Under the pieces are notes generated by a model. The model did not search any database. It saw only the letters and a list, made by a program, of their open reading frames with translations, and was not told where the DNA came from. This document shows, in pieces, positions 8,700 to 16,823 of a stretch of DNA of 64,000 nt; the first letter of the stretch is position 1; every line of letters begins with the position of its first letter. The translations under genes and the position numbers were made by a program. The stretch comes from Sphaerothrix epifaneia (GTDB lineage: Bacteria > Cyanobacteriota > Cyanobacteriia > Phormidesmidales > Phormidesmidaceae), in assembly GCF_042788235.1 (NCBI RefSeq), contig NZ_JBHZOL010000021.1, positions 124,001 to 188,000 on the forward strand, in the 5' to 3' direction.

Positions 8700-9596
8700 G
8701 TGACGACTCATTCCTCAAGCTATCCAGTTGAAAATGTTTTAACGCTGCGATCCCGTTTAGCAGAAAGTCCAGCCTGGGATCTGGCTCGTCAATGTCTTTA
8801 CTGGGTAGATATTTATAATCACCGGGTGCACGAATTTTATCCCGCGACTGGCCAAACTCGCTATTTTGACGTTGGCGATGTGGTCGGTTGCTTAGCAATC
8901 GCCTCTAATCGGCGACTACTGCTTGCGCTCCGCCATGAGTTGGCGGTTTACCACCTAGAGACTGGTCAACAAACCACTCTGCTTTTGCTGGAAGCTGACA
9001 AGCCCCACAATCGCTTTAACGATGGCAAATGTGACTTTGCGGGTCGCTTTTGGTTTGGTTCGATGTCTACTCAAGGGCCTGAGGGCTGCTTATACCGCTA
9101 TGATCCCGACGGTTCTCTTTATTGCATGGAGACAGGGCTAACCATCTCTAACGGTATGGGCTGGAGTCCTGACAATCAAACTTTCTACCTGACGGATTCA
9201 GGCGCTCAGGTGATCTACGCCTATAAATTTGACCTAGGCAGCGGGGCGATCGCGCAACGACGGGTGCTTATCGATCTCAAGTCCACGCCATTCAAACCGG
9301 ATGGCTTAACGGTTGATGCCCAAGGCTGTCTTTGGTCGGCCATGTGGGACGGCTGGTGTGTGATTCGCTTTAGCCCCCAAGGCAAAGAACTGGCGCGCGT
9401 CAGGCTACCTGTACAGCGGCCTACTGCTTGCACGTTTGGCGGAGCCGACTTAAAAACGCTATATGTAACGACAGCCTCGGTTGGGCTGAGCGAAGCTGAA
9501 ATTCAAGCCAGCGTCACCTCAGGGGATTTATTTTGTATCAAAACGACGGTGTCCGGTTTACCTAGCGGCACCTTTGCCGGTCGGCTAGCTTCTTGA
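8700..9596 (+). CDS. SMP-30/gluconolactonase/LRE family protein
   Basis: A 298-residue six-bladed beta-propeller hydrolase, probably a sugar lactonase needing a divalent metal. Metal-site features of the family are visible: Glu in the early LAESPAWD segment, Asn in NRFNDGKCD, Asn in ISNGMGWSPD, and Asp in KPDGLTVD. The GTG start at 8700 lies 5 bp after the secreted-protein gene. The physiological substrate cannot be read from sequence; gluconolactone or another aldonolactone is likely. Confidence 0.88.
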   Translation: MTTHSSSYPVENVLTLRSRLAESPAWDLARQCLYWVDIYNHRVHEFYPATGQTRYFDVGDVVGCLAIASNRRLLLALRHELAVYHLETGQQTTLLLLEADKPHNRFNDGKCDFAGRFWFGSMSTQGPEGCLYRYDPDGSLYCMETGLTISNGMGWSPDNQTFYLTDSGAQVIYAYKFDLGSGAIAQRRVLIDLKSTPFKPDGLTVDAQGCLWSAMWDGWCVIRFSPQGKELARVRLPVQRPTACTFGGADLKTLYVTTASVGLSEAEIQASVTSGDLFCIKTTVSGLPSGTFAGRLAS

Positions 9597-9627
9597 TCTT
9601 TGGGCTGACGCTTTAGAGGTAACTGAT

Positions 9628-9900
9628 ATGCAACGTATGGAACTGATTGTTCATGGAGTTGTTCAAGGCGTAGGCTTTCGCTATCACACGCGTCAGCGAG
9701 CCTTGCAACTAGGACTGACAGGCTATGTAAAAAATTTACCTGCCGGAACTGTAGAAATTGTGGCCGAAGGCGAGGCTAGCGCCTTACAAGCGCTGCTGAG
9801 TTGGGCGAAACAAGGGCCTCCTGCGGCTGACGTTACCCACGTAGAAGCCACCAAGCAGACAGCTACGCAAAAATTTGACAGCTTTGCGATCGCCTATTGA
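9628..9900 (+). CDS. acyP: Acylphosphatase
   Basis: A 90-residue enzyme hydrolysing acyl phosphates such as acetyl phosphate or carbamoyl phosphate. The phosphate loop VHGVVQGVGFRYHTR with its catalytic Arg, and the GYVKNLPAGTVEIVAEG segment with the catalytic Asn, are both intact. An AGAGGT ribosome site about 7 bp before the ATG at 9628 supports this start over the Met at codon 4. It is the last gene of a same-strand run starting at cobH. Confidence 0.93.
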   Translation: MQRMELIVHGVVQGVGFRYHTRQRALQLGLTGYVKNLPAGTVEIVAEGEASALQALLSWAKQGPPAADVTHVEATKQTATQKFDSFAIAY

Positions 9901-10128
9901 AGCCCTTTTGCTGCTTGAGCTAGGGAATTGTGACGGCTGGTGCCAGGTATGACAGTCGTTTTTTCGATGAATTTGGTAAGCAATTCGTGCGATCGCTCCA
10001 GTGATTGACCTACCTCTATAGCTGAAACTCAATCTTCTTACTTATGACAGCCTTGGAAGCAGCAGTCGGGGGATATACTAGGCGGTAGACAGCGTAAAAG
10101 AAACTTCATAAATTTAACCTTGGTAGAC

Positions 10129-11247
10129 ATGGAGCAAGGAATCGACCTACAAGGCACCTTTGTCAAAGCCCTAATTGACTTAGGGCTGTCATCAGGAGCT
10201 GCAAAAGCCTTGTGGCTGCCGTTACCTATGTTTTTGATTTTGGTTTCGGCGACCGTCAGTATCTTCGTGACGGTATGGCTAGAGCGCAAAATTTCGGCAG
10301 CGGCTCAACAGCGCATTGGGCCAGAATATGCAGGCCCTCTGGGAACCCTCCAGGCAGTGGCTGACGGCCTCAAGCTAATTATTAAGGAAGATATTACCCC
10401 AGCGAAATCCGATCCTCTGCTCTTTACGTTAGGCCCAGCGATCGTTGTTATTCCGGTGTTTTTGTCGTTTTTGATCGTTCCCTTTGGTCAAAATCTAGTA
10501 ATCACTAACCTCGGAATTGGTATTTTTCTGTGGATTTCTCTTTCTAGCATCACGCCAATTGGTCTTTTGATGTCAGGTTATTCTTCTAACAACAAATATT
10601 CGTTGTTAGGCGGATTACGAGCGGCTGCTCAATCCATTAGCTATGAAATTCCGCTAGCGTTGGCGGTCTTAGCTGTCGTTTTGATGTCAAACAGCCTCAG
10701 CACAATCGACATTGTGCAACAGCAGTCTGGCTACGGTGTTTTGGGCTGGAACGTCTGGCGTCAGCCCGTAGGGTTTTTGATTTTTTGGATTGCAGCTTTA
10801 GCAGAAGCAGAGCGTCTACCCTTTGACCTGCCGGAAGCAGAAGAAGAATTGGTTGCAGGCTATCAAACTGAATACTCTGGTATGAAGTTTGGCCTTTTCT
10901 TTGTCGGGTCGTACGTCAACTTGGTGCTTTCAGCTTTGCTGGTAGCGGTACTCTATCTAGGCGGCTGGGACTTTTTAATTCCTATTGAGCTAATTTCTAG
11001 CTGGACAGGCATTAGTGAAAATACGCCCTGGCTACAGGTGATTACGGCTTCCTTAGGCGTGATGATGACCCTGCTGAAGGCTTATCTGCTGGTTTTTCTA
11101 GCTATTTTGCTGCGCTGGACTGTGCCTCGCGTCCGGATTGACCAGCTGCTTGATCTGGGATGGAAATTTTTACTTCCAGTATCTTTGGTTAACTTGCTGC
11201 TGACAGCCGCTCTCAAATTGGCTTTTCCAGTTGCCTTTGGCGGCTAG
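10129..11247 (+). CDS. ndhA: NDH-1 subunit NdhA (Nuo H-type)
   Basis: Membrane subunit 1 of the cyanobacterial NAD(P)H dehydrogenase-like complex, which takes electrons from ferredoxin to plastoquinone in cyclic flow and respiration. It is a 372-residue protein with about eight transmembrane segments. Signatures include ERKISAAAQQRIGPEYAGP and the acidic loop LPFDLPEAEEELVAGYQTEY, which lies near the quinone channel. The ATG at 10129 gives the usual cyanobacterial N-terminus (MEQGIDLQGTF); a TTG three codons earlier is less likely. First gene of ndhA-I-G-E. Confidence 0.97.
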   Translation: MEQGIDLQGTFVKALIDLGLSSGAAKALWLPLPMFLILVSATVSIFVTVWLERKISAAAQQRIGPEYAGPLGTLQAVADGLKLIIKEDITPAKSDPLLFTLGPAIVVIPVFLSFLIVPFGQNLVITNLGIGIFLWISLSSITPIGLLMSGYSSNNKYSLLGGLRAAAQSISYEIPLALAVLAVVLMSNSLSTIDIVQQQSGYGVLGWNVWRQPVGFLIFWIAALAEAERLPFDLPEAEEELVAGYQTEYSGMKFGLFFVGSYVNLVLSALLVAVLYLGGWDFLIPIELISSWTGISENTPWLQVITASLGVMMTLLKAYLLVFLAILLRWTVPRVRIDQLLDLGWKFLLPVSLVNLLLTAALKLAFPVAFGG

Positions 11248-11352
11248 CGATAATTTGACCAGGCTATATAGTCTGTAGCTTTTAAATAAAGCTATATGAC
11301 TCTAGCTAAAGTCTTTGTACATTCTGTGATCCCAATTTAGAGGGACTCTCTC

Positions 11353-11976
11353 ATGCTGAATTTTCTCAAGCAAGTTGGTGACTATGCTAAGGGAACTGCC
11401 CAAGCAGCAAAGTATATTGGTCAAGGCTTGTCCGTGACCTTTGATCACTTGCGACGTCGCCCGATAACCGTACAGTATCCTTACGAAAAATTGATCCCGT
11501 CAGAGCGCTTTCGCGGGCGAATTCACTTTGAGTTTGACAAGTGTATTGCTTGTGAAGTTTGTGTGCGGGTTTGCCCCATCAATCTACCAGTGGTGGATTG
11601 GGAGTTTGATAAGGCTTCTAAGAAAAAGAAACTTAACCACTATAGTATCGACTTCGGGGTTTGTATCTTTTGCGGCAACTGTGTCGAGTATTGCCCAACC
11701 AACTGTCTTTCGATGACTGAAGAGTATGAGTTAGCTGCTTACGATCGCCACGAGCTTAACTATGACAGCGTTGCTCTGGGTCGATTGCCCTACAAAGTCA
11801 CTGAAGATCCAATGGTGACACCGCTACGGGAGCTGGCTTATTTGCCTAAAGGGGTAATGAATCCTCATAATTTATCGGGTAGTTCGCGTCGGGCTGGTAA
11901 GCTACCGCAAGAAATTTTAGATGAGATGGAGCCAGCATCAGGCGAAAAAGAAATGTCAGCAGACGCCAAAAAATAA
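11353..11976 (+). CDS. ndhI: NDH-1 subunit NdhI (8Fe ferredoxin type)
   Basis: Carries the two [4Fe-4S] clusters passing electrons along the peripheral arm of NDH-1. The eight cysteines are visible: Cys64, 67, 70, 74 (CIACEVC with a following CP) and Cys104, 107, 110, 114 (CIFCGNC then CP). The N-terminal 40 residues form the amphipathic membrane-associated part. AGAGGG sits before the ATG. Spacing from ndhA is 105 bp and includes a small AT-rich hairpin (TAGCTTT/AAAGCTA), but gene order argues for one operon. Confidence 0.97.
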   Translation: MLNFLKQVGDYAKGTAQAAKYIGQGLSVTFDHLRRRPITVQYPYEKLIPSERFRGRIHFEFDKCIACEVCVRVCPINLPVVDWEFDKASKKKKLNHYSIDFGVCIFCGNCVEYCPTNCLSMTEEYELAAYDRHELNYDSVALGRLPYKVTEDPMVTPLRELAYLPKGVMNPHNLSGSSRRAGKLPQEILDEMEPASGEKEMSADAKK

Positions 11977-12040
11977 GTGTGTGGTGTTTAACTGTTGAGA
12001 AACCCAAGCTTTCTCAGTTGTCTGTAAGGAGTCAACGGTT

Positions 12041-12652
12041 GTGAACTTAGCAGAAGGCGTACAGTTCGTCTCGTTTATGTTGCTAGCGGCAATGATGCTA
12101 GCAGCAGCGTTGGGCGTTGTACTGTTAGAAAATATTGTCTACTCAGCTTTTTTGCTGGGAATGGTATTCATCAGCATTTCAGGGCTTTATGTTTTGCTGA
12201 ATGCGGGTTTTGTGGCTGCTGCCCAAATTTTGATCTACGTGGGAGCTGTCAACGTTTTGATTCTGTTTGGAATCATGCTGGTCAACAAGCAAGAGGCGTT
12301 TAAGTCAATGCCGAATGCTTGGCTTGGCAAACTAACTACGGCTGGTGTTTGTACTGGCTTGTTTGCTTTGCTAAGTTCAATGGTTGTGGCGACGCCTTGG
12401 GAAATTTCGCCAGAAGCGGCAGCAGGCGATCGCTCGGTCGTACTCATTGGCGAACATTTCTTTAGTGATTTCTTGCTTCCTTTTGAGCTAGCTTCAGTGC
12501 TGCTTTTAATGGCGCTGGTGGGTGCTATTATTCTGGCTCGTCGAGAGTACCTGCCTGATGAGTTACCCGAAGCAACTGCAGAAGTCTTTAAGCTGCCAGA
12601 ACGTCCGCGAGAGTTAGCCTCGGCAGGTTCTATCCAATCAGAAGAAAGTTAA
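12041..12652 (+). CDS. ndhG: NDH-1 subunit NdhG (Nuo J-type)
   Basis: Membrane subunit 6 of NDH-1, part of the proton-pumping arm. The 203-residue protein has five hydrophobic segments and the family core AAQILIYVGAVNVLILFGIMLV. The start is GTG at 12041, preceded by AAGGA about 10 bp upstream. The last 40 residues are hydrophilic and variable, as usual in cyanobacteria. It lies between ndhI and ndhE in the conserved order. Confidence 0.96.
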   Translation: MNLAEGVQFVSFMLLAAMMLAAALGVVLLENIVYSAFLLGMVFISISGLYVLLNAGFVAAAQILIYVGAVNVLILFGIMLVNKQEAFKSMPNAWLGKLTTAGVCTGLFALLSSMVVATPWEISPEAAAGDRSVVLIGEHFFSDFLLPFELASVLLLMALVGAIILARREYLPDELPEATAEVFKLPERPRELASAGSIQSEES

Positions 12653-12702
12653 TTAAACCTAGGCTCAGCCGTTGTCAAAACGCTCGTTTTTAGGAATCCA
12701 TT

Positions 12703-13008
12703 ATGACGCTTCAATACTATTTGCTCTTAGCTGCTGCTCTGTTTTGTGTAGGTATTTATGGTTTGGTAACCAGCCGTAACGTGATTCGCGTTTTGATGTC
12801 TATTGAGCTAATGCTCAATGCTGTGAATTTGAATCTGATGGCTTTTTCCAACTTTCTAGATCCTCAGGGCGTAACTGGGCAGGTCTTTGCTGTGTTTGTC
12901 ATCACAATTGCGGCAGCCGAAGCAGCGGTGGGGCTGGCAATCGTTTTGTCTATTTATCGCAACCGAGACACGGTGGATATGGAGCAGTTCAACCTGCTGA
13001 AGTGGTAG
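12703..13008 (+). CDS. ndhE: NDH-1 subunit NdhE (Nuo K-type)
   Basis: The small 101-residue, three-helix membrane subunit 4L of NDH-1. The conserved buried glutamates are present in MSIELMLNAVNLNL and in the segment AAAEAAVGLAIVLSIYR. Length is exactly that of the family. It is the last ndh gene of the cluster; a terminator-like hairpin follows before nadK. Confidence 0.97.
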   Translation: MTLQYYLLLAAALFCVGIYGLVTSRNVIRVLMSIELMLNAVNLNLMAFSNFLDPQGVTGQVFAVFVITIAAAEAAVGLAIVLSIYRNRDTVDMEQFNLLKW

Positions 13009-13074
13009 GTTAGCTAAATCATATGCTTCAGCGTTAGCTGACTTCATCAGAATGGCAAGCAAATGAATTATGGT

Positions 13075-13104
13075 AAAGACGTTACTTAAACCAGTAGCGT
13101 CTTT
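13075..13104 (+). terminator. Hairpin between ndhE and nadK
   Basis: AAAGACG at 13075-13081 pairs with CGTCTTT at 13098-13104, and the inner TACT/AGTA pairs extend the stem to about 12 bp with one G-U. There is no strong U-run after it, so it may be a weak terminator or mRNA end-protecting structure for ndhA-I-G-E. It ends 29 bp before the nadK start. Confidence 0.45.
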
Positions 13105-13133
13105 CGACATGTTTAGTGGAAGCTGAGTGAATC

Positions 13134-14054
13134 GTGCAGCTAAAGCAGGTCATTATTGTTCACAAAGCGGGTAACCGTCTCAGTCAAAGCTGGGCCGCAA
13201 AGTGTGCCAGACAGCTAGAGTCTCAAGATTGTAAGGTGTTGATGGGGCCTAGCGGCCCTAAAGATAACCCCTATCCGGTCTTTCTCGCTTCGGTGACTCA
13301 GCCCATTGATTTAGCGGTAGTTCTGGGAGGAGATGGTACGGCTTTGGCTGCGGCACGGCACTTAGCCGCAGATGGCATTCCGATCCTGGCGTTGAATATT
13401 GGCGGACATTTGGGATTTCTGACTGAGTCTTCAGATGTTTTTGATGACTTCTCTGAAATCTGGCAGCGTTTGGCCAGCGATCGCTTTGCCGTTGAGCGGC
13501 GCATGATGTTGCAAGCACAAGTTTTTGCTGGCAACCGAACGAATCTAGATCCCGTCAGCGATCGCTATGTGTCTCTCAACGAAATGTGTATTAAACCCGC
13601 CTCGCCCGATCGCATGATCACTTCTATTCTGGAAATGGAAATTGATGGCGAGGTGGTTGATCAATATCAGGGTGATGGTCTGCTGGTTAGTACGCCTACA
13701 GGCTCGACGGGCTATACGGTGGCAGCCAATGGCCCCATCGTCCACCCTGGATTACCTGCCATTATTGTGACGCCGATTTGTCCCCTCAGTTTATCTAGCC
13801 GCCCAATTGTAATTCCGCCCGGTTGTGTTGTTAGCGTTTGGCCGCTGGCAGATACCGAATTGAATACTAAGCTGTGGGTCGATGGCGTTATGGCGACGGC
13901 AATTTGGCCAGGGCATCGGGTAGATATTCGCACGGCTGAATGTACGGCTCAATTCATTATTTTGCGCGAAAACCATTCCTACTATCAGACGTTGCGCAAT
14001 AAGCTGCAATGGGCAGGTGCGCGAATCAACTATGCTAACAACCATCGTAATTAA
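13134..14054 (+). CDS. nadK: NAD kinase
   Basis: Phosphorylates NAD to NADP, the cofactor of photosynthetic electron flow. The catalytic GGDGT is present in VVLGGDGTALAAARHL, with NIGGHLGFLTE, NEMCIKPASPDRM and the diagnostic GDGLLVSTPTGSTGY following. The length of 306 residues is typical of the larger cyanobacterial type. The start is GTG at 13134. It is convergent with the symporter gene at 14079, with 24 bp between stops. Confidence 0.96.
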   Translation: MQLKQVIIVHKAGNRLSQSWAAKCARQLESQDCKVLMGPSGPKDNPYPVFLASVTQPIDLAVVLGGDGTALAAARHLAADGIPILALNIGGHLGFLTESSDVFDDFSEIWQRLASDRFAVERRMMLQAQVFAGNRTNLDPVSDRYVSLNEMCIKPASPDRMITSILEMEIDGEVVDQYQGDGLLVSTPTGSTGYTVAANGPIVHPGLPAIIVTPICPLSLSSRPIVIPPGCVVSVWPLADTELNTKLWVDGVMATAIWPGHRVDIRTAECTAQFIILRENHSYYQTLRNKLQWAGARINYANNHRN

Positions 14055-14078
14055 CCCAGCCCTGTAGGCTCGTACTGT

Positions 14079-15500
14079 CTATAGCAGCGATTGTTGATCT
14101 CTCAGCTTCAGCAAAATAGAGGTATGAACCTCGCGCGTAATTGGATAGTAGTAGGCAAAGACAAGGCCGATCACAATCGCGATCGCTGGAATTGGCCCAA
14201 CAATCACGCGAATTGTCCACAAGGCTAAGTCAGGCTGAATAACCGCAGGCTCATTTGCAGAGGTCGCTATATACCCCGCCCAGTCTAGAACCTGACTGGT
14301 GACAAAAATAGCGACTGCTATCCCCATTTTTTGAATAAAAACGACTGAACTATAAAAAAGTCCTTCACGCCGTTGCCCAGTATTGAGTTCGTCAAAATCG
14401 ACCACGTCGGGCAACATTGACCACGGCACCAGATAAACGGTTGCTGTGCCGATGCCTGCTAAAACGGCTAATCCATACATCCAGCTTGTTTGACCGGGTT
14501 GAATTGAAAACAGCCCTAGCTGCGAGATCAAAATGAAAGGAGCGCCTAAAAAATAAACCGTACGCTTCTCGCTATGGCGACCGATCCAGTTCCACAAAAA
14601 GGTGGTAACTACAGCCGTTGCCTGTACGACCAAAGCCATCCAGACAAAGTGAGACTTTGATAACCCCATCCAGTCCACAACGAAATAAAGCAGCACCACG
14701 ACCGATATCTGCACCCCTGTCCAAGAAAACAGATAAAGCCCCGCTACCCACAAAAAAGGGCGATTACTGGCTGCAATGCGAACCTGCTGCCATAGCCGAA
14801 TGGTCGTTGCGGTGGCCATTTGGGGACGATGCTTCTGCACCAAGCGGTAGCGCTTATAGGTTCCGGCTACACAGCCTAAAACGGCCAAGATGACTAAAAC
14901 AGCGCTACCCAAACCTAGTAATTGATATTGCTGTTCGGGATCAGCTACCTGGGTAAACAAGATTTGCGCCATGGCCAGGGCAAAAATGCTGCCGCCAATG
15001 CTAAAGGCTGACTTGAAGCTAATCAACGTGATGCGTTCGTCGTAGCCCTGTGTCAGTTCAGCCGCTAGGGCTGAGAAAGGCAGCATGACACAAGTGAAGG
15101 CGGAGTAGGCCAAAACAGAGGCCGCAACATAGTAAGCAAACAGCCCCCACTGGCTATTAATCGGAGGAACTTGCCAACACAAAATACAAGCGATCGCCAG
15201 GGGGATTGCTCCGCCTAGCATCCAAGGATAGCGACGACCCAAAGGCGATTGGGTATGGTCGCTGAGCCACCCAATCACCGGATCGCTCAGTGCATCCCAA
15301 ACTTTGCCTAAAAACATCGCACTGCCAGCTAACATCGGGCTAAGCCCTGCCACGTTAGTCAGAAAAAAAATCAGAAACAAAGCCGTTGTGCTAGAAGGAA
15401 TAGCGCCTGCAATTTCGCCTGTACCGTAGGCTAAGCGGGTTGTTAGATCAAGTTTTTCAGTAATTGGCTGAGCCGTCCCACTCAGGCTGGGCGATCCCAT
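14079..15500 (-). CDS. GPH-family (glycoside-pentoside-hexuronide) symporter
   Basis: A 473-residue, 12-helix MFS protein of the Na+/H+:sugar symporter branch. Family marks are the N-terminal KLDLTTRLAYGTGEIAGAIP segment and KVWDALSDPVIGWLSDHTQSPLGRRYPWMLGG, with the conserved Asp residues that bind the cation and the RR loop. The substrate could be a sugar or glycoside; some cyanobacterial members have been annotated otherwise, so it remains open. No sugar-metabolism gene is adjacent. Confidence 0.87.
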   Translation of the reverse strand: MGSPSLSGTAQPITEKLDLTTRLAYGTGEIAGAIPSSTTALFLIFFLTNVAGLSPMLAGSAMFLGKVWDALSDPVIGWLSDHTQSPLGRRYPWMLGGAIPLAIACILCWQVPPINSQWGLFAYYVAASVLAYSAFTCVMLPFSALAAELTQGYDERITLISFKSAFSIGGSIFALAMAQILFTQVADPEQQYQLLGLGSAVLVILAVLGCVAGTYKRYRLVQKHRPQMATATTIRLWQQVRIAASNRPFLWVAGLYLFSWTGVQISVVVLLYFVVDWMGLSKSHFVWMALVVQATAVVTTFLWNWIGRHSEKRTVYFLGAPFILISQLGLFSIQPGQTSWMYGLAVLAGIGTATVYLVPWSMLPDVVDFDELNTGQRREGLFYSSVVFIQKMGIAVAIFVTSQVLDWAGYIATSANEPAVIQPDLALWTIRVIVGPIPAIAIVIGLVFAYYYPITREVHTSILLKLRDQQSLL

Positions 15501-15595
15501 ATTGCTGTTAATGCTCCGAATAAAACAGGCTAAAAAACTCTCGTCCTGCTTCTAGAGTGCCAGAGATAGGGAAAATCTGGCTATTGCTCTAAATT

Positions 15596-16042
15596 TTATG
15601 AGCTGGTTGCTTCTTCTAACTGGGCTAAAATGCGTTCTCTAAATTCCATGTCGCTGTTGGCCAATCCCAACAATTGCCAGTATTCTGGCTGAGTTAGACC
15701 CGCTTGAGTAATCAGAGAAAAGGCTTCTGTCTGAATTTCTTGCTGAAGTTGCAATGTCTCAGACTCAGTTTCGGCGCTTTGCAACTCGTTTTCTCGCTGA
15801 TCGATTAGCTCTACAACTTGCAGATAAGCCTGCACAAACTGGCTGACTTTCTCAGAAGAAATATCATTTGCTGTTAAACCAAGCTCCGAAACAGCAGGCA
15901 CCGCCAGCGTGGCAGGTTCTGGTGAGATGCTCGCTACCGCCCAAGCCGGAGACATCGGCAGCAGCAAGGCTATGCTGAGCAGTAAGCCCAAAAACCTTTG
16001 GTTCAGACTTTTTAAATGCTTGAAATGCTGCAGTTGGCTCAT
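15596..16042 (-). CDS. DUF4168 domain protein (copy 2)
   Basis: A 148-residue exported protein. Residues 1-36 form a signal peptide with a Leu-rich core ending in SPAWA. The mature part contains the DUF4168 two-helix pattern (KVSQFVQAYLQVVELID, then LTQPEYWQLLGLANSDMEFRERI). It is a paralogue of the gene beside obg but shorter and with a clearer signal. Function is unknown. A possible periplasmic role is inferred only from the signal peptide. Confidence 0.72.
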   Translation of the reverse strand: MSQLQHFKHLKSLNQRFLGLLLSIALLLPMSPAWAVASISPEPATLAVPAVSELGLTANDISSEKVSQFVQAYLQVVELIDQRENELQSAETESETLQLQQEIQTEAFSLITQAGLTQPEYWQLLGLANSDMEFRERILAQLEEATSS

Positions 16043-16222
16043 TCTGCCTCCTCGTTTTGCTGGGCTTTTGAAAGTTTTTGGTTAGCCAAAAGGGGCGATC
16101 GCGCCGCCAAAAATAACTTAAACTAATTCTAAACCTCAATCTGATTAGATCTGCTAACAAGTTGACGAAAAAAAGGCTTTAACGTGAGTTAATCGAGAAG
16201 ATAGCGCTAGAATAGCTGAAGG

Positions 16223-16250
16223 GTGATTTTAAATCACTTTGTGCTATGAT
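16223..16250 (+). promoter_or_regulatory. 15-bp palindrome with extended -10 box
   Basis: GTGATTT-T-AAATCAC at 16223-16237 is a perfect palindrome around a central T. It ends 7 bp before TATGAT (16245-16250), which has an upstream TG that makes it an extended -10 (TGCTATGAT). The -35 position falls within the palindrome and has no TTGACA match, so a bound factor would control this promoter. The next gene on this strand is the DUF4327-like gene at 16347, giving a leader of roughly 90 nt. Confidence 0.45.
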
Positions 16251-16346
16251 GCACCTGGCAGCGCTTGAAATCAATAGATAAAGCTTCAACTCGTTCTATC
16301 TGAGAGCTGCCTACTTTCCTAAGGACAGTCTTTGAAAAATTCAATT

Positions 16347-16583
16347 ATGATTAACACAACCAACCCAGCGGTTGTTCACCCAATGGTGAAATTTCAGAGA
16401 AAAGTAAAATCTCTCGTGGACTCCGGCGTCATCCAACCGTCCGACAGTCTATGGAAAATCGCCTTTTTGTTTGGCGATGATTGGTCTCATTGGAAGCAAG
16501 AACTAGAAGAGTTTGAGTTCTCAATGCAAGATCCAATTGGCGATTTGCTAGCAGTCGAATCGTGGGAAGAAGAAGACACCTGA
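16347..16583 (+). CDS. DUF4327-like small protein
   Basis: A 78-residue acidic protein. The layout resembles DUF4327 of cyanobacteria: a helix with KVKSLVDSGVIQPSDSLWKIA, then DDWSHWKQELEEFEFSMQDPIGDLL and an acidic tail. Function is unknown. I chose ATG 16347 (MINTTNPAVV) over the in-frame TTG at 16332. It has its own promoter-like region upstream and stands alone. Family assignment is by eye and moderate. Confidence 0.68.
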   Translation: MINTTNPAVVHPMVKFQRKVKSLVDSGVIQPSDSLWKIAFLFGDDWSHWKQELEEFEFSMQDPIGDLLAVESWEEEDT

Positions 16584-16614
16584 TCAGTCTGTTTGGGTAT
16601 TGAGCAGCATGAAT

Positions 16615-16660
16615 CAGGCATTAGCTGCCCAGCCTTAAAAGCAATGGTACCTAATGCCTG
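16615..16660 (+). other. Inverted repeat downstream of DUF4327-like gene
   Basis: CAGGCATTAG at 16615-16624 pairs with CTAATGCCTG at 16651-16660, a perfect 10-bp stem with a 26-nt loop. There is no U-run, so it is more likely an mRNA 3' structure than a simple terminator. A second small stem, GCGGCAA/TTGCCGC, lies near 16717-16743. Confidence 0.35.
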
Positions 16661-16792
16661 AACCAACACCTTGGTTTAGCAAAAATTGATGTCAGCTTTA
16701 GAAAGGGGTAGAGGTTGCGGCAAAGCGGTTCGGCACTTGCCGCTTGTGTAAGTTCGCTTTTAGGTAAGGGTTACACGACCAAATATTTTTTC

Positions 16793-16823
16793 AAAAAGGC
16801 ATCTCAGGTCAGGATGCCTTTTT
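16793..16823. terminator. Bidirectional terminator
   Basis: AAAAAGGCATC (16793-16803) pairs with GATGCCTTTTT (16813-16823), an 11-bp stem with T-runs on both strands. It overlaps the stop codon of the PP2C gene on the minus strand and can also end transcription coming from the DUF4327-like gene. Confidence 0.8.

Noticed and set aside
16223..16237. Palindrome as a CRP or NtcA site
   Set aside because: GTGA and TCAC are separated by 7 bp where CRP needs 6, and there is no GTA-N8-TAC for NtcA.
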